A stretch of 64,000 nt of DNA, taken from Desulfuromonas sp. AOP6. Its GTDB lineage: Bacteria > Desulfobacterota > Desulfuromonadia > Desulfuromonadales > SZUA-540. Each line of letters starts with the position of its first letter. Position 1 is the first letter of the stretch. Shown here piece by piece: positions 8,261 to 16,448 of this stretch. The notes beneath the pieces were generated by a model that had not been told where the DNA came from, did no database searches, and worked only from the letters and a program-made list of their open reading frames with translations. The DNA is taken from positions 682,001 to 746,000 of the forward strand of contig NZ_AP022810.1 of assembly GCF_009731355.2 (NCBI RefSeq), in the 5' to 3' direction. The translations under genes were made by a program, and so were the position numbers.

Positions 8261-10417
8261 TTAAAGGGGCTCCAGTCCCCTCAACTGCTGAATAGCGGTG
8301 ACCTTGCCGATAACAATAAGGCTGTCCCCGGCTTGCAGGCGCTCCTCCGACTGGAGGCTCATGATGGATTCCTGTCCGCGACGGATACCGACCAGGGTGA
8401 CGCCGTAGGTCTGGCGAAAGCGCAACTCGGCCAGCGACTGGCCGGAAAGGCTGGAGTCAGCGGCCACGCGGATTTCCGCCAGTTCGAAATGGTCTCCTTC
8501 CTGTGCCTTCTCTGGTGCCGCCAGCTGGTTCAGAGTCATCTCCGCTTCTTTAAGTTCGGCAAGTGGTCCCATGATGAGAAGACGATCGGCCGGGTAGATA
8601 CGGAAATCCGGAGTTGGTTCATAGTGGACGCGCCCCCCGCGGCTGACCGCCAGAATCGAAATCCCTGTGGTCGAAGTCAGGGGAAGGTCGCGAATCGTTT
8701 CCCCCGCCACGGCCGCATCTGACTTGATCCGCACCTCCAGAAAGGAGACGGGCCAGTCAATGCTCGATGGCAGCAACGCCATGGCGTAGGTCAGGGCGTC
8801 GGCAGCCTGCTCGGTAGCGTCGACAAAAGGGCGGAAAATCAGATGAGCGCCTGCTTTTTCAAACTCGCGTACTTCAGCTGCCGTCGTGGCGGTGAGAGCC
8901 ACCTTGCCAGCATACCCCTCTTTTTTGAGATTGTGGATCAGGGCCAGATTCATCTCCTTGTCCCGCACGGCGCTGATGACCCAGCGTGCTTTGTGCAGTG
9001 GCAGATACTCGTGGATGTCCGGGTCGGCCATATCGCCATAGATAACCGGCAGTCCCCGTTGGCGCCAGCTGTCCAGGGTGCCAGGATCAAAGTCGATCCC
9101 CATCACCGGCTTCTGGCGACGCAACAGGTATTCGGCCAACCCGCTGCCATAGTTGCCCAGGCCGAAGAGAATGACATCGACCGGGATGCTCTCCTTGAGG
9201 GTGTCGATGGCTGACTCCCGGTAGGGGGTGCGCCGTTCAAAGAACGTCAACGGCCCGGAAAGAAAATTGTAGAGGGGAGCGGAATAGAGGATCATGTAGG
9301 TGGAAATAAAAATGGTGACGACGCCGACCAGGGTAACCAGACCGACGGTTTCGTTGCTGATGTGGCCGAGACTTAAACCCAGGGCCGCCACGATAAGGGA
9401 GAACTCACTGATCTGGGCCACCGTGAGGCCGGCCAGGAAACTGGTGCGGCGCCGATAGCCCATCCAACCCATGATGATAAGGACGATCAGGGGGTTGCCG
9501 ATGAGGACGAAGAGGGAGAAGACCACGGATGACCCCAGCTGGGAGCCGACCGTGGACCATTCCAGGCGGGAGCCGAGGTCGATAAAAAAGAAGAGCAGCA
9601 GAAAGTCACGCAGCCCGGTAAGGCGCCCGCCGATGGAGTCCCGGTAGTCGGTGGAGGCCAGGGAAATGCCGGCGAGGAAAGCGCCTACCTCTTTGCTGAA
9701 GCCAAGCAATTCGCTGCCGGCCCCGAGAAAGACGGCCCAGGCGATGGCGAAGAGGGTCAGCAGTTCAAGGGAGTGGGCCAGACGCCGGGTCAGGCCAGGG
9801 AGAACGAACTTCATGAGCAGAGCGACGACCCCCAGTAGTCCCAGGCCCTTGGCGACGATCTCCAGTGCGGTGAGAAAGGGAGAGCCCTCGCCGGCGACCG
9901 AGGAACCCAGGGTGGTGAGGCCGACCAGGGCCAGGATGGCGGCGATATCCTGCACGATAAGAAAACCGATAGCGATCTGGCCGTGCAGGGAGTCGATCTC
10001 CTTTTTATCGGAGAGCAGTTTGACGATGATGATGGTGCTGGAAAAGGTCAGGGCTACGGCCACATAGGCGGCGCTCAGCCAGGAGAGATCCAGGGCCAGG
10101 GCAATGGCAAAGCCGATGATGGAGGTGAAGATGATCTGTCCCAATCCCGTTGCCAGCGCGACGGGGCCGGTTGTGCGGATCAGGTGCAGGTCGAGCTTGA
10201 GGCCAACGATGAAAAGCAGCAGAGCGATGCCGATGTGGGCCAGTAGTTCGATCTGGTGATAGCTCTGGATGATGCCGAGACCGGAAGGCCCTGCCAGGAT
10301 GCCGGTGGCCAGAAACATGATGATGAGAGGCTGTCGCAGCTTCTGGCCGATAATGCCAAGAAGAGTGGCTAAGCCAAGGATCGAGGCGATTTCGAGAAAA
10401 GTGCTTCCTTCCGACAT
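8261..10417 (-). CDS. CPA2 cation/proton antiporter with RCK and TrkA-C domains
   Basis: A 718-residue inner-membrane protein. The first 390 residues hold about 12 membrane helices of the Na+/H+ exchanger (KefB/KefC-like) fold. A TrkA-N (RCK) nucleotide-binding domain follows (VILFGLGNYGSGLAEYLL, with D in GIDFDPG). Two TrkA-C ligand domains complete the C-terminus (about residues 560-640 and 645-718). It would exchange K+ or Na+ for protons under nucleotide control. CAGGAG precedes the start. The downstream usp gene supports a stress or osmotic role. Confidence 0.92.
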   Translation of the reverse strand: MSEGSTFLEIASILGLATLLGIIGQKLRQPLIIMFLATGILAGPSGLGIIQSYHQIELLAHIGIALLLFIVGLKLDLHLIRTTGPVALATGLGQIIFTSIIGFAIALALDLSWLSAAYVAVALTFSSTIIIVKLLSDKKEIDSLHGQIAIGFLIVQDIAAILALVGLTTLGSSVAGEGSPFLTALEIVAKGLGLLGVVALLMKFVLPGLTRRLAHSLELLTLFAIAWAVFLGAGSELLGFSKEVGAFLAGISLASTDYRDSIGGRLTGLRDFLLLFFFIDLGSRLEWSTVGSQLGSSVVFSLFVLIGNPLIVLIIMGWMGYRRRTSFLAGLTVAQISEFSLIVAALGLSLGHISNETVGLVTLVGVVTIFISTYMILYSAPLYNFLSGPLTFFERRTPYRESAIDTLKESIPVDVILFGLGNYGSGLAEYLLRRQKPVMGIDFDPGTLDSWRQRGLPVIYGDMADPDIHEYLPLHKARWVISAVRDKEMNLALIHNLKKEGYAGKVALTATTAAEVREFEKAGAHLIFRPFVDATEQAADALTYAMALLPSSIDWPVSFLEVRIKSDAAVAGETIRDLPLTSTTGISILAVSRGGRVHYEPTPDFRIYPADRLLIMGPLAELKEAEMTLNQLAAPEKAQEGDHFELAEIRVAADSSLSGQSLAELRFRQTYGVTLVGIRRGQESIMSLQSEERLQAGDSLIVIGKVTAIQQLRGLEPL

Positions 10418-10444
10418 GAGGCGTAACTCCTGTGTGCTGCCCGG

Positions 10445-10473
10445 TGGATAAGGATGTTTTCAGACCAAGTCAA
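10445..10473 (-). promoter_or_regulatory. Candidate sigma70 promoter for antiporter-usp operon
   Basis: Reading the minus strand, TTGACT and TATCCA are separated by 17 bases and lie about 30 bases ahead of the antiporter start codon. Confidence 0.45.
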
Positions 10474-10547
10474 CCCGATAAGTGTACCTGACTTTGCCCT
10501 TTTTTTGCAGCACAATGAGCAGCCCTTCCGTCATAGATGGTCATAAA

Positions 10548-10573
10548 AAAAGGCCGACATACGCCGGCCTTTT
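10548..10573 (-). terminator. Intrinsic terminator of the FdnH/FdnI-like pair
   Basis: A 9-bp stem AAAAGGCCG/CGGCCTTTT with an 8-base loop, followed on the minus strand by a run of T. It lies 32 bases after the cytochrome b stop codon. Confidence 0.85.
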
Positions 10574-10604
10574 CCTTCCAATCAACCATCACTTTGCTGA
10601 AACC

Positions 10605-11246
10605 TCAGATTTCCCACTCACTGTGACGATGCTCGGCGTAGTCGCGACGCACCTTGCCCGTAAACATGGAGGGGAGGAGGGGGCGGTTGGCCTTGATGAG
10701 AAAAGCGCCGAGATGGGCGACGAATAGACCGAGAAAGATCATGGTCGCCAGGGTGTGGGTCAGGGTCACCACCTGCAGAAAGGTCGGATCAAGCGTGATG
10801 ACGCCGGTGTTTTTGTAGACCTTGATCAGGCCGGTGGCGATGAGCAGCAGCGAAGTGAGGCCCATGGCCGCGTAAGCGAGGCGTTGCTCGGCCAGAAACT
10901 TGCCGCTCGGTGGCTCTTCCTGGCCCGTCACCATGGCCTTGATGATCTCGACGCTCTCTTTGACATCCCCTTTTTGCGGGACGGCGGCGAACTCGCGGCG
11001 GCGCAGATGAAAGACCAGGTGAAAGAAGACGGCGGCAGTGAAGAGCATGGCGGCCACATAGTGGATGACCTGCTGAATGAGGAAGTTGGTGGACCAGCTC
11101 AGCCCCGGCAGTTCGTTGACATAGAAGCGGCCATAGAGGGGCATGGTGCCAAAGCCGGAAAAGATCAGAACCAGGCCGCTGATGGCCACGGCCCAGTGAG
11201 TCAGGCGCACGGCGCCGTCATGACGCAATACGTAATTATTTTTCAT
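10605..11246 (-). CDS. Cytochrome b556-type membrane subunit, FdnI-like
   Basis: A four-helix dihaem cytochrome b of the formate dehydrogenase gamma/HydC family, about 213 residues from the chosen ATG. The start at 11246 begins MKNNYVLRHDGAVRLTHW, has GGGAGA upstream and overlaps the preceding gene by 11 bases. Candidate haem-ligand histidines lie in RLTHW (helix 1), in QQVIHYVAAM and FFHLVFHL (helix 2), and in LTHTLATMIFLGLFVAHL (last helix). Such subunits exchange electrons with the menaquinone pool. No catalytic molybdenum or hydrogenase subunit is adjacent, so its partner is unknown. Confidence 0.85.
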   Translation of the reverse strand: MKNNYVLRHDGAVRLTHWAVAISGLVLIFSGFGTMPLYGRFYVNELPGLSWSTNFLIQQVIHYVAAMLFTAAVFFHLVFHLRRREFAAVPQKGDVKESVEIIKAMVTGQEEPPSGKFLAEQRLAYAAMGLTSLLLIATGLIKVYKNTGVITLDPTFLQVVTLTHTLATMIFLGLFVAHLGAFLIKANRPLLPSMFTGKVRRDYAEHRHSEWEI

Positions 11247-12216
11247 CGTTCTTCTCCCGTTTTGAAACCGTGGCGGCAAAGGCACCGACGATACCGGCTA
11301 CCGGGGCGAGGAGGGCCGCCTTGGCCAGGGCACTCTGCTTTTCCAGGGCGTTTTCGGGGTTATGCAAGCGCATGACCTTGGCGGAATCAGCCCCTTCCCG
11401 CAGGGCGGCATCGATCTTTTCAAAAGGCACCTTGGAAACGTACAGGGTCGAGGTGCCACCGTGCTCCGTTTTGCCGTAAAGGTGACCGGAGTAAGCAGCG
11501 GCCAGTGCTTCCGCCTTTTGCAGGATATCCTGGCGGTGTCCGATGTGCATGGCACCACGAGGGCAGGCCGTCATGCAGGCGGGTTTATCGCCCCGGCCCA
11601 GGTCCTCGCGGCAGAGGTCGCATTTGTACATGACGCCGCCGCCGACGGGAGCGGGGTCGAGATAGGTGTAGACGCCGACGCCGGCCTGGCGCTGGGGCAC
11701 ATCCCAGGGGCAGACGGTGCGACACTTGGCGCCGCCGAAGCAGAGGGCCGGGTCAATATGTACAGGCCCGTCCTTGTCCTTCTTGGCGGTACCGAAAGGG
11801 CAGAGCTTGACGCAGGGCGGATTGTCGCAATGCATGCAGCGGCGGGGAATGCTCAACTCCTGCGGCTTGCCATCGACTTCCACGGCAACCTTCTGCACAA
11901 AGAGCCAGTTGTAGGGAGTCAGCTGCTCGGTCAATTCGCGGCGGTCGCTCCAGTCTTCATGGAATTTCTGGGGCCAGTAATCCTTGAGCATGGCGGGATC
12001 GGGCTCGGGAAAACGAGCGGCATTGTGCCGGCGGCAGGCCGAAACGCAGGCCGGTGTGTCCTTGTCGGGGCAGCCGTCGCAGCGGGTGAGGTCAATCAGG
12101 GTGGCATAGGAGTCGTCAGCGAGGGCCGCCTGCGCCCGCCCCTTGGGGATGACCGTGGCCGCGGTTGCCGCTGCCATGCCGGCCAGAAAACTTCTGCGGG
12201 AAAATTTCATAGACAC
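11236..12216 (-). CDS. Tat-exported four-cluster ferredoxin subunit, FdnH/HybA-like
   Basis: A 326-residue protein beginning with a twin-arginine signal (SRRSFLAG, residues 6-13). Four cysteine-rich segments (CDGCPDKDTPACVSAC, CMHCDNPPCVKLCP, CFGGAKCRTVCP, CDLCREDLGRGDKPACMTACP) would bind [4Fe-4S] clusters in a periplasmic electron conduit. A hydrophobic stretch near the C-terminus (about residues 292-315) may anchor it to the cytochrome b encoded directly downstream. It has no adjacent catalytic subunit. The TetR-type operator just upstream suggests control by the neighbouring regulators. Confidence 0.9.
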   Translation of the reverse strand: MSMKFSRRSFLAGMAAATAATVIPKGRAQAALADDSYATLIDLTRCDGCPDKDTPACVSACRRHNAARFPEPDPAMLKDYWPQKFHEDWSDRRELTEQLTPYNWLFVQKVAVEVDGKPQELSIPRRCMHCDNPPCVKLCPFGTAKKDKDGPVHIDPALCFGGAKCRTVCPWDVPQRQAGVGVYTYLDPAPVGGGVMYKCDLCREDLGRGDKPACMTACPRGAMHIGHRQDILQKAEALAAAYSGHLYGKTEHGGTSTLYVSKVPFEKIDAALREGADSAKVMRLHNPENALEKQSALAKAALLAPVAGIVGAFAATVSKREKNDEK

Positions 12217-12265
12217 CTCTTCTTCATTTCTTGAGGACAGCAGGATTGTGGTGTGTGTGGCCAGA

Positions 12266-12279
12266 AACGAACGTTCGTT
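12266..12279. promoter_or_regulatory. TetR-type operator upstream of the FdnH/FdnI-like pair
   Basis: A 14-bp perfect palindrome AACGAACGTTCGTT lies 50 bases ahead of the ferredoxin subunit start. The 12-base core GAACGTTCGTTC recurs exactly at 23485-23496, next to the other TetR gene. This supports a shared operator. Confidence 0.65.
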
Positions 12280-12300
12280 CGGTGAGGCCAGATAAAAAAT

Positions 12301-12906
12301 TCAGCGGCTCACCGATTTCCAGGAACACTGCCAAACGGGTTCAAGATGGCGCGATACCTCGCCGTCGATGAGACCATCCAGACGCAGATAGATCATGCGA
12401 ATCGGTCCCCCGAACAGGCTGGTGGCCGCCACGAGGGGATCCATAAGCGCGATTTCCCCCTGTTCCATCCCTTCCTGCACCATCTGCTTCATCAGGGCGA
12501 AGGGGCTGGAGGAGCAGATGGGAACGCCATCCGACATGAACTCGCGGTGGCGGGCGTTCAGGATAAACTCCATGGCCGCCGGCTGGCTGTCCGCCATGGA
12601 CAGCAGCAGAGCGACCGCCGCCCGGCAGCGCTCATAGGCGCTGGCATGCGTGGCCAGAATATTGCGCATGGCCTCTTCCATTTGCGCCAGCAGATCGTGG
12701 TAAATCGCCTTGGCGATGGCTTCCTTGCTGGGAAAATGGTGATAGATCGAACCGATACTGATGTCCGCTTCCTTGCGAATATCCTGGACGGAAGTGTTGA
12801 AATAGCCGGTACGGGAAAAAAGACCCAGGGCTGTATCGAGAATCAAAGCCCGGGTCGTATCGGGCGTGGAAGGTATGGGCTTAATCGACGTCGTCATAAA
12901 AGTCAT
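12301..12906 (-). CDS. TetR/AcrR family transcriptional regulator
   Basis: A 201-residue regulator. The N-terminal helix-turn-helix (about residues 20-65) has the typical TSVQDIRKEADISIGSIYHHFPSKEAI. The remainder is a helical ligand-binding domain. An in-frame ATG at codon 4 is an alternative start; neither start has a clear Shine-Dalgarno sequence. The gene lies between extS and the FdnH/FdnI-like pair on the same strand. A strong inverted repeat at 12960-12987 sits just upstream and a palindromic operator just downstream. The effector is unknown. Confidence 0.9.
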   Translation of the reverse strand: MTFMTTSIKPIPSTPDTTRALILDTALGLFSRTGYFNTSVQDIRKEADISIGSIYHHFPSKEAIAKAIYHDLLAQMEEAMRNILATHASAYERCRAAVALLLSMADSQPAAMEFILNARHREFMSDGVPICSSSPFALMKQMVQEGMEQGEIALMDPLVAATSLFGGPIRMIYLRLDGLIDGEVSRHLEPVWQCSWKSVSR

Positions 12907-12959
12907 CGGCAGTTGCAGGCTGGCCCGCCCGATTGTTGAAAAGCAATTATCGCCTTAGG

Positions 12960-12987
12960 TCTATATATTGAAAAGTGAATATATAGA
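12960..12987. promoter_or_regulatory. Long inverted repeat upstream of tetR
   Basis: TCTATATATT and AATATATAGA form perfect 10-bp arms around an 8-base spacer, 54 bases ahead of the tetR start and 33 bases after the extS stop. There is no T-run, so an operator is more likely than a terminator. TTGAAAAG within it is repeated 32 bases away (12936-12943), about three helical turns. Confidence 0.6.
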
Positions 12988-13020
12988 AAGGACAGATCCA
13001 GGTCAAGCTTTTAATGAGCC

Positions 13021-13854
13021 TCAGGGGGAGACGGATTCCAGCGGCGGGGGGACGGCAATGTGCAGGGTCTGTATCAGTTGCGAAAACTCGCCGTCTTTGA
13101 AGACGATGGGCTGCATGCGGGTGAGAGGCCGAAGCTTGCGGGGATTTTTGAGCCAGTCTTCCAGATCTTTTTCGGACCAGGGGGCATCCTTGCCAGGCTT
13201 TTCAGCGCTGCGCGGATAGTAGGGGGTGAGCAGGCCGGAGAGGTTGGGAGCCGTTTCGCCGTCGCCGAGCCCTCCTTCTTTTACGGTAAGGGCGCGATGG
13301 CAGCCACCGCAGCGCTTGGCAAAGATGTTTTCCGAAGCGGCTCCCTCTTTTTCGAAATGAATGACCAGGGGAACTTCTGTGTCTTGCCGTGGGGTCGCCA
13401 CCCCTTCTTTCAGCAGGAGGGTCACCAGGGCGGCAACATCGTCGGTCCCGAAGCGGAAGTCAGGCATCAGGGCCACGGGCTGGCGGATGCTCTCCTCCAG
13501 GTCCAGCGGCGGCGTGGCGGCGGCGGTGCGGTCGAGGTTGCTGGCCAGGGTCGTGCCCTTGCCACCCAGGGTGTGACAGCGTCGGCACCCGGCCTTGTCG
13601 GTCAGGGTAGTGCCACGCTTGATTACGGGGGAGTCGGGCTGGCTGAAGGTGGCAAGGCGGCCAGGTACGAAGCGGTCGTGGGCGATCTCAATCCGCGTCG
13701 TGCCGGGATGGCCGCGGTGACAGTCGGTGCAGGTGCCCTGGCTGTCGTAGTGGACCTCATGGCAGCGCAGGCACAGGGGTGGTCCGGTGGCTGCGCAGGC
13801 GGTGCCGACGGACAGGCTCAGCAGGAGAATCAGAAGGGCAGCACGAAAGACCAA
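13021..13854 (-). CDS. extS: Tetrahaem c-type cytochrome, ExtS-like
   Basis: A 277-residue exported cytochrome c with four CxxCH haem sites (CLRCH, CTDCH, CRRCH, CGGCH). The N-terminal hydrophobic segment ends at C20 in a weak lipobox (GTAC), so it may be a lipoprotein. The C-terminal half resembles a mono-haem cytochrome c domain with a distal methionine (LTRMQPI). It overlaps extQ by 25 bases and is the last ext gene. The name rests on its position and description relative to known selenite/tellurite-reduction operons (extHIJKLMNOPQS). Confidence 0.75.
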   Translation of the reverse strand: MVFRAALLILLLSLSVGTACAATGPPLCLRCHEVHYDSQGTCTDCHRGHPGTTRIEIAHDRFVPGRLATFSQPDSPVIKRGTTLTDKAGCRRCHTLGGKGTTLASNLDRTAAATPPLDLEESIRQPVALMPDFRFGTDDVAALVTLLLKEGVATPRQDTEVPLVIHFEKEGAASENIFAKRCGGCHRALTVKEGGLGDGETAPNLSGLLTPYYPRSAEKPGKDAPWSEKDLEDWLKNPRKLRPLTRMQPIVFKDGEFSQLIQTLHIAVPPPLESVSP

Positions 13855-14243
13855 TTTTCACCTCGAAAAAACATGGCGATCAGTGTCAGGGCCAAAATAC
13901 CGAAAAAGGTTGTCAGGCCAAGAGCGGTGGCCAGGCGCTGATCGCGGCCGAACCAGCGGGCGCTCGATGCGGGCTTTGAGCCGGGCAGGAAGGGGAGCAG
14001 CAGAAAGACCAGGGCGCAGAGGATGATCAGATAGACCAGGTACTTGGAATAGCTCACCAGTTCCTGGGTCCACAACAGGAACCAGGCTGATTTAACGGGG
14101 TTGGGCACGGTGGCGATATCGGCCGGCCCCTGCAACGGAGCGGGAAAGAGCAGGGCCAGCCCCATGAGAACGAGACAGGTAACCAGTGCCGCCCGTTTGA
14201 TGAGAGGAAAGAAACCCTCAGTGCTGAAAACATATTTTTTCAT
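13830..14243 (-). CDS. extQ: Cytochrome b C-terminal-like membrane subunit, ExtQ-like
   Basis: A 137-residue protein with three hydrophobic helices. The segment VPNPVKSAWFLLWTQELVSYSKYL resembles the PxPVxPEWYFL region of cytochrome b6f subunit IV or the cytochrome b C-terminal domain, which lines the quinol-oxidation site; the PEWY tetrapeptide itself is replaced. Its start overlaps the extP stop by 4 bases. With ExtP and ExtO it would make a b6f-like quinol oxidase in the inner membrane. Confidence 0.75.
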   Translation of the reverse strand: MKKYVFSTEGFFPLIKRAALVTCLVLMGLALLFPAPLQGPADIATVPNPVKSAWFLLWTQELVSYSKYLVYLIILCALVFLLLPFLPGSKPASSARWFGRDQRLATALGLTTFFGILALTLIAMFFRGENWSFVLPF

Positions 14244-14860
14244 AGGTAGGGCAACACTCCCTTGTCTCGGCGGATGCGGTAAAAATGCAGAAAAGAGAGG
14301 GCCAGCATGCAGGCCGGCACAAAGACGATATGCAGGGCATAAAAGCGCAGCAGCGACAGCTCGCCGCCGACTTCATCGGGAACCAGAATCCGTTTGAGAG
14401 CCGGCCCGCCCGGTACTGTGGCGAGCAGTTCCATGCCTGTCTGAGTGGCCCACAGGGCCAACTGGTCCATGGGCAGCAGGTAGCCGGTGTAGGCGGCAAA
14501 GACCGCCAGGCAGAGCAGGGCGAAGCCGATAATCCAGTTCAGCTCCCGCGGCTTGCGGTAGGCTCCGGTGAAAATCACGCGCAGGGTGTGCAGGAAGATG
14601 AAGACGAGCAGGGCGTGGGAAGCAAGGCGGTGCAGACTGCGGATATAGCCGCCGAGAAAGACGCTGCGCTCCAGGGCCAGAATTGATTCGAAGGCCTTTT
14701 CCGGGGTCGGCTGATAGTAGAAGATGAGCAGCAGGCCCGTGGCGATAAGGAGCAAAAAGGCGGTAAAGGCCAGTCCCCCCAGACAGAAGGTATAGGTGAG
14801 CCGCAGGTTGCGTCGCAAAACCACACGGGGGAAGAGATGGGCGATGAAATCTTTGTACAC
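14240..14860 (-). CDS. extP: Cytochrome b6-like dihaem subunit, ExtP-like
   Basis: A 206-residue four-helix cytochrome b. Four histidines, H77 and H91 in helix 2 and H177 and H192 in helix 4, have the 14 and 15 residue spacing of cytochrome b6 and would ligate the two b haems. The region HRLASHALLVFIFLHTLRV is a typical signature. The gene starts one base after the Rieske gene and overlaps extQ. Its role is transmembrane quinol oxidation feeding the Rieske protein. Confidence 0.88.
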   Translation of the reverse strand: MYKDFIAHLFPRVVLRRNLRLTYTFCLGGLAFTAFLLLIATGLLLIFYYQPTPEKAFESILALERSVFLGGYIRSLHRLASHALLVFIFLHTLRVIFTGAYRKPRELNWIIGFALLCLAVFAAYTGYLLPMDQLALWATQTGMELLATVPGGPALKRILVPDEVGGELSLLRFYALHIVFVPACMLALSFLHFYRIRRDKGVLPYL

Positions 14861-14862
14861 CG

Positions 14863-15261
14863 TCAGGCCTTTCCGCTGTAGATCGTCAACATGTCGCCGC
14901 GTTCATCCAGGGCCAGCCGCCGCAGGGGCTGGTCGGCGGGACCGGACAGCACGGCGCCGTCGCGGGCAAAGAGGCTGCCGTGACAGGGGCAGACCAGGTT
15001 CGTGGGGGTGACCGACACCGTGCAGCCCAAATGGGTGCAGGTCAGGTCCAGGGCGAACACCTCTTCCCCCTGACGGATGACGGCGACCCGCGCCTGCCGA
15101 AAGACCAGGGCACCATCAGGGGGGATGTCACTCCGAGGAACTTCCAGCAACACCTGCTGCGAAGCGGCCTTGGGAAAGAGAAACTTGCCGATCAGCAGAG
15201 CCAGCCCCGAAAAGGTCAGGGCTTTAAGGAGGTATCGACGCTTTCGACCAAACTTTTCCAT
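14863..15261 (-). CDS. extO: Rieske [2Fe-2S] protein, ExtO-like
   Basis: A 132-residue protein with an N-terminal membrane anchor (about residues 10-30). The Rieske motifs are C75-T-H77-L-G-C80 and C91-P-C93-H94-G-S96; the two C-x-H pairs bind the cluster and C80/C93 form the disulfide. It would accept electrons from the ExtPQ cytochrome b and pass them to a periplasmic multihaem cytochrome. Its first 46 bases overlap the end of extN. Confidence 0.9.
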   Translation of the reverse strand: MEKFGRKRRYLLKALTFSGLALLIGKFLFPKAASQQVLLEVPRSDIPPDGALVFRQARVAVIRQGEEVFALDLTCTHLGCTVSVTPTNLVCPCHGSLFARDGAVLSGPADQPLRRLALDERGDMLTIYSGKA

Positions 15262-16448
15262 TTTTCGATATAGGCCTTCGTGTAAGTGGACGTCGGCGTG
15301 CTCAGCCGCTCATAGCGTTCACGGGGCATGAATTGGCCGTTAACCAGGGTCTGTCCCTGCTGATCCCAGAAAGAGGGCAGGGGCAGACCGTCGCGCTGCA
15401 GTTCGTAGATACGATCTCGGGGATCCTCCAGCAGAAAGCGGCGCGGATTGTCGTGGCAGCCTTCACAGGTCGCCGTGCCGCGGCGGATGGTATGGGGAAA
15501 GAAGGCTTTCCACTGGGCCGCGACCAGGGCGTTTTCCACCCGATTCGGGTCATCCTTTTGACGCAGGTCCGAGTAAAAGGCGATGAACTGGGGGCGGATG
15601 GGACTGACCTTGCCGCGACTGTTCAGCCCCAGAGGGGGCGCGTTCTGCTGGCGCAGATAGGCACTCTGCACATATTCGTCGGCCGGATTCTGTTTGAGAT
15701 TGAAGTATTCGCGGTTGGGGTTGTCTCCCAGGCGCAGGAAAAAGCTGCCGTATTCCTGGGGTGCCCAGCTGGCGTGGCAGGCAGTGCATTCCAGTTTTTC
15801 CTGGTGGGCGGCAATGCGGTGCTCGACGATGGTTGGGTCCGGTTCATGGCAGTCCGTGCATCCCTTGGCGCTGAGACGGCCGTCCACCAAGCTCTGCATA
15901 CTGTGGCAGTCGCCGCAGCTCAGCCCCGCCTCCTCATGCACGTCGGGACGCATTTTCAGATAGGCCTGGCCATCGACGATTTCTCCCCGCTGGTAGCGGT
16001 TGTGATTCTCTCGCGGCGCCCGCCCGAAAAAGTCGGCGCCGACAAAATAGCCCTGGTGGCAGCGGTGGCAGGTATCCGAGGTCGGGCGCGTGAGGGTGTG
16101 GATGTCCTCTCCGTGGCAGTCGGCGCAGGAGCTCACATGGCAGTCGGCGCAGTTTTTCTGGAAAAAGTCGGTATCATGCCCACCAAAAGCCCCATGCACG
16201 AAGGCCTTTTCAGCATTGCGGGTCGTCATGGCCTGGGTGAAGATGCCCTGGTAGCCGTCGTGGCAGTCGGCGCATTCCCGCGCCCCGTCGCGCACGGAGG
16301 CGGTTTCCCCTGGCGCATGGCAGGCGGCGCAGCTCAGGCCGCCATGGGCGCCGCTGAGGCGTTTTGTGGTGGGGTCGGCCACGGCCGCCCCGTTGAGGCT
16401 AAGGCCGAGCAGGCACAGAGCGCTCAAGGCAGCGATCCAGCGCGCCAT
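15216..16448 (-). CDS. extN: Nonahaem periplasmic cytochrome c, ExtN-like
   Basis: A 410-residue protein with a Sec signal peptide (cleavage expected after AAVA, residue 24) and nine CxxCH haem sites spread along the chain. Between haem sites 8 and 9 is a haem-poor stretch (about residues 228-325) containing GLNSRGKVSPIRPQF, which also occurs in similar form in ExtM (ALNQRGKISPVTPGC); the two proteins are related. It overlaps extM by 50 bases and extO by 46 bases. AAGGA lies upstream of the ATG. It probably links the Rieske/b complex to other cytochromes. Confidence 0.8.
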   Translation of the reverse strand: MARWIAALSALCLLGLSLNGAAVADPTTKRLSGAHGGLSCAACHAPGETASVRDGARECADCHDGYQGIFTQAMTTRNAEKAFVHGAFGGHDTDFFQKNCADCHVSSCADCHGEDIHTLTRPTSDTCHRCHQGYFVGADFFGRAPRENHNRYQRGEIVDGQAYLKMRPDVHEEAGLSCGDCHSMQSLVDGRLSAKGCTDCHEPDPTIVEHRIAAHQEKLECTACHASWAPQEYGSFFLRLGDNPNREYFNLKQNPADEYVQSAYLRQQNAPPLGLNSRGKVSPIRPQFIAFYSDLRQKDDPNRVENALVAAQWKAFFPHTIRRGTATCEGCHDNPRRFLLEDPRDRIYELQRDGLPLPSFWDQQGQTLVNGQFMPRERYERLSTPTSTYTKAYIEKWKSLVESVDTSLKP

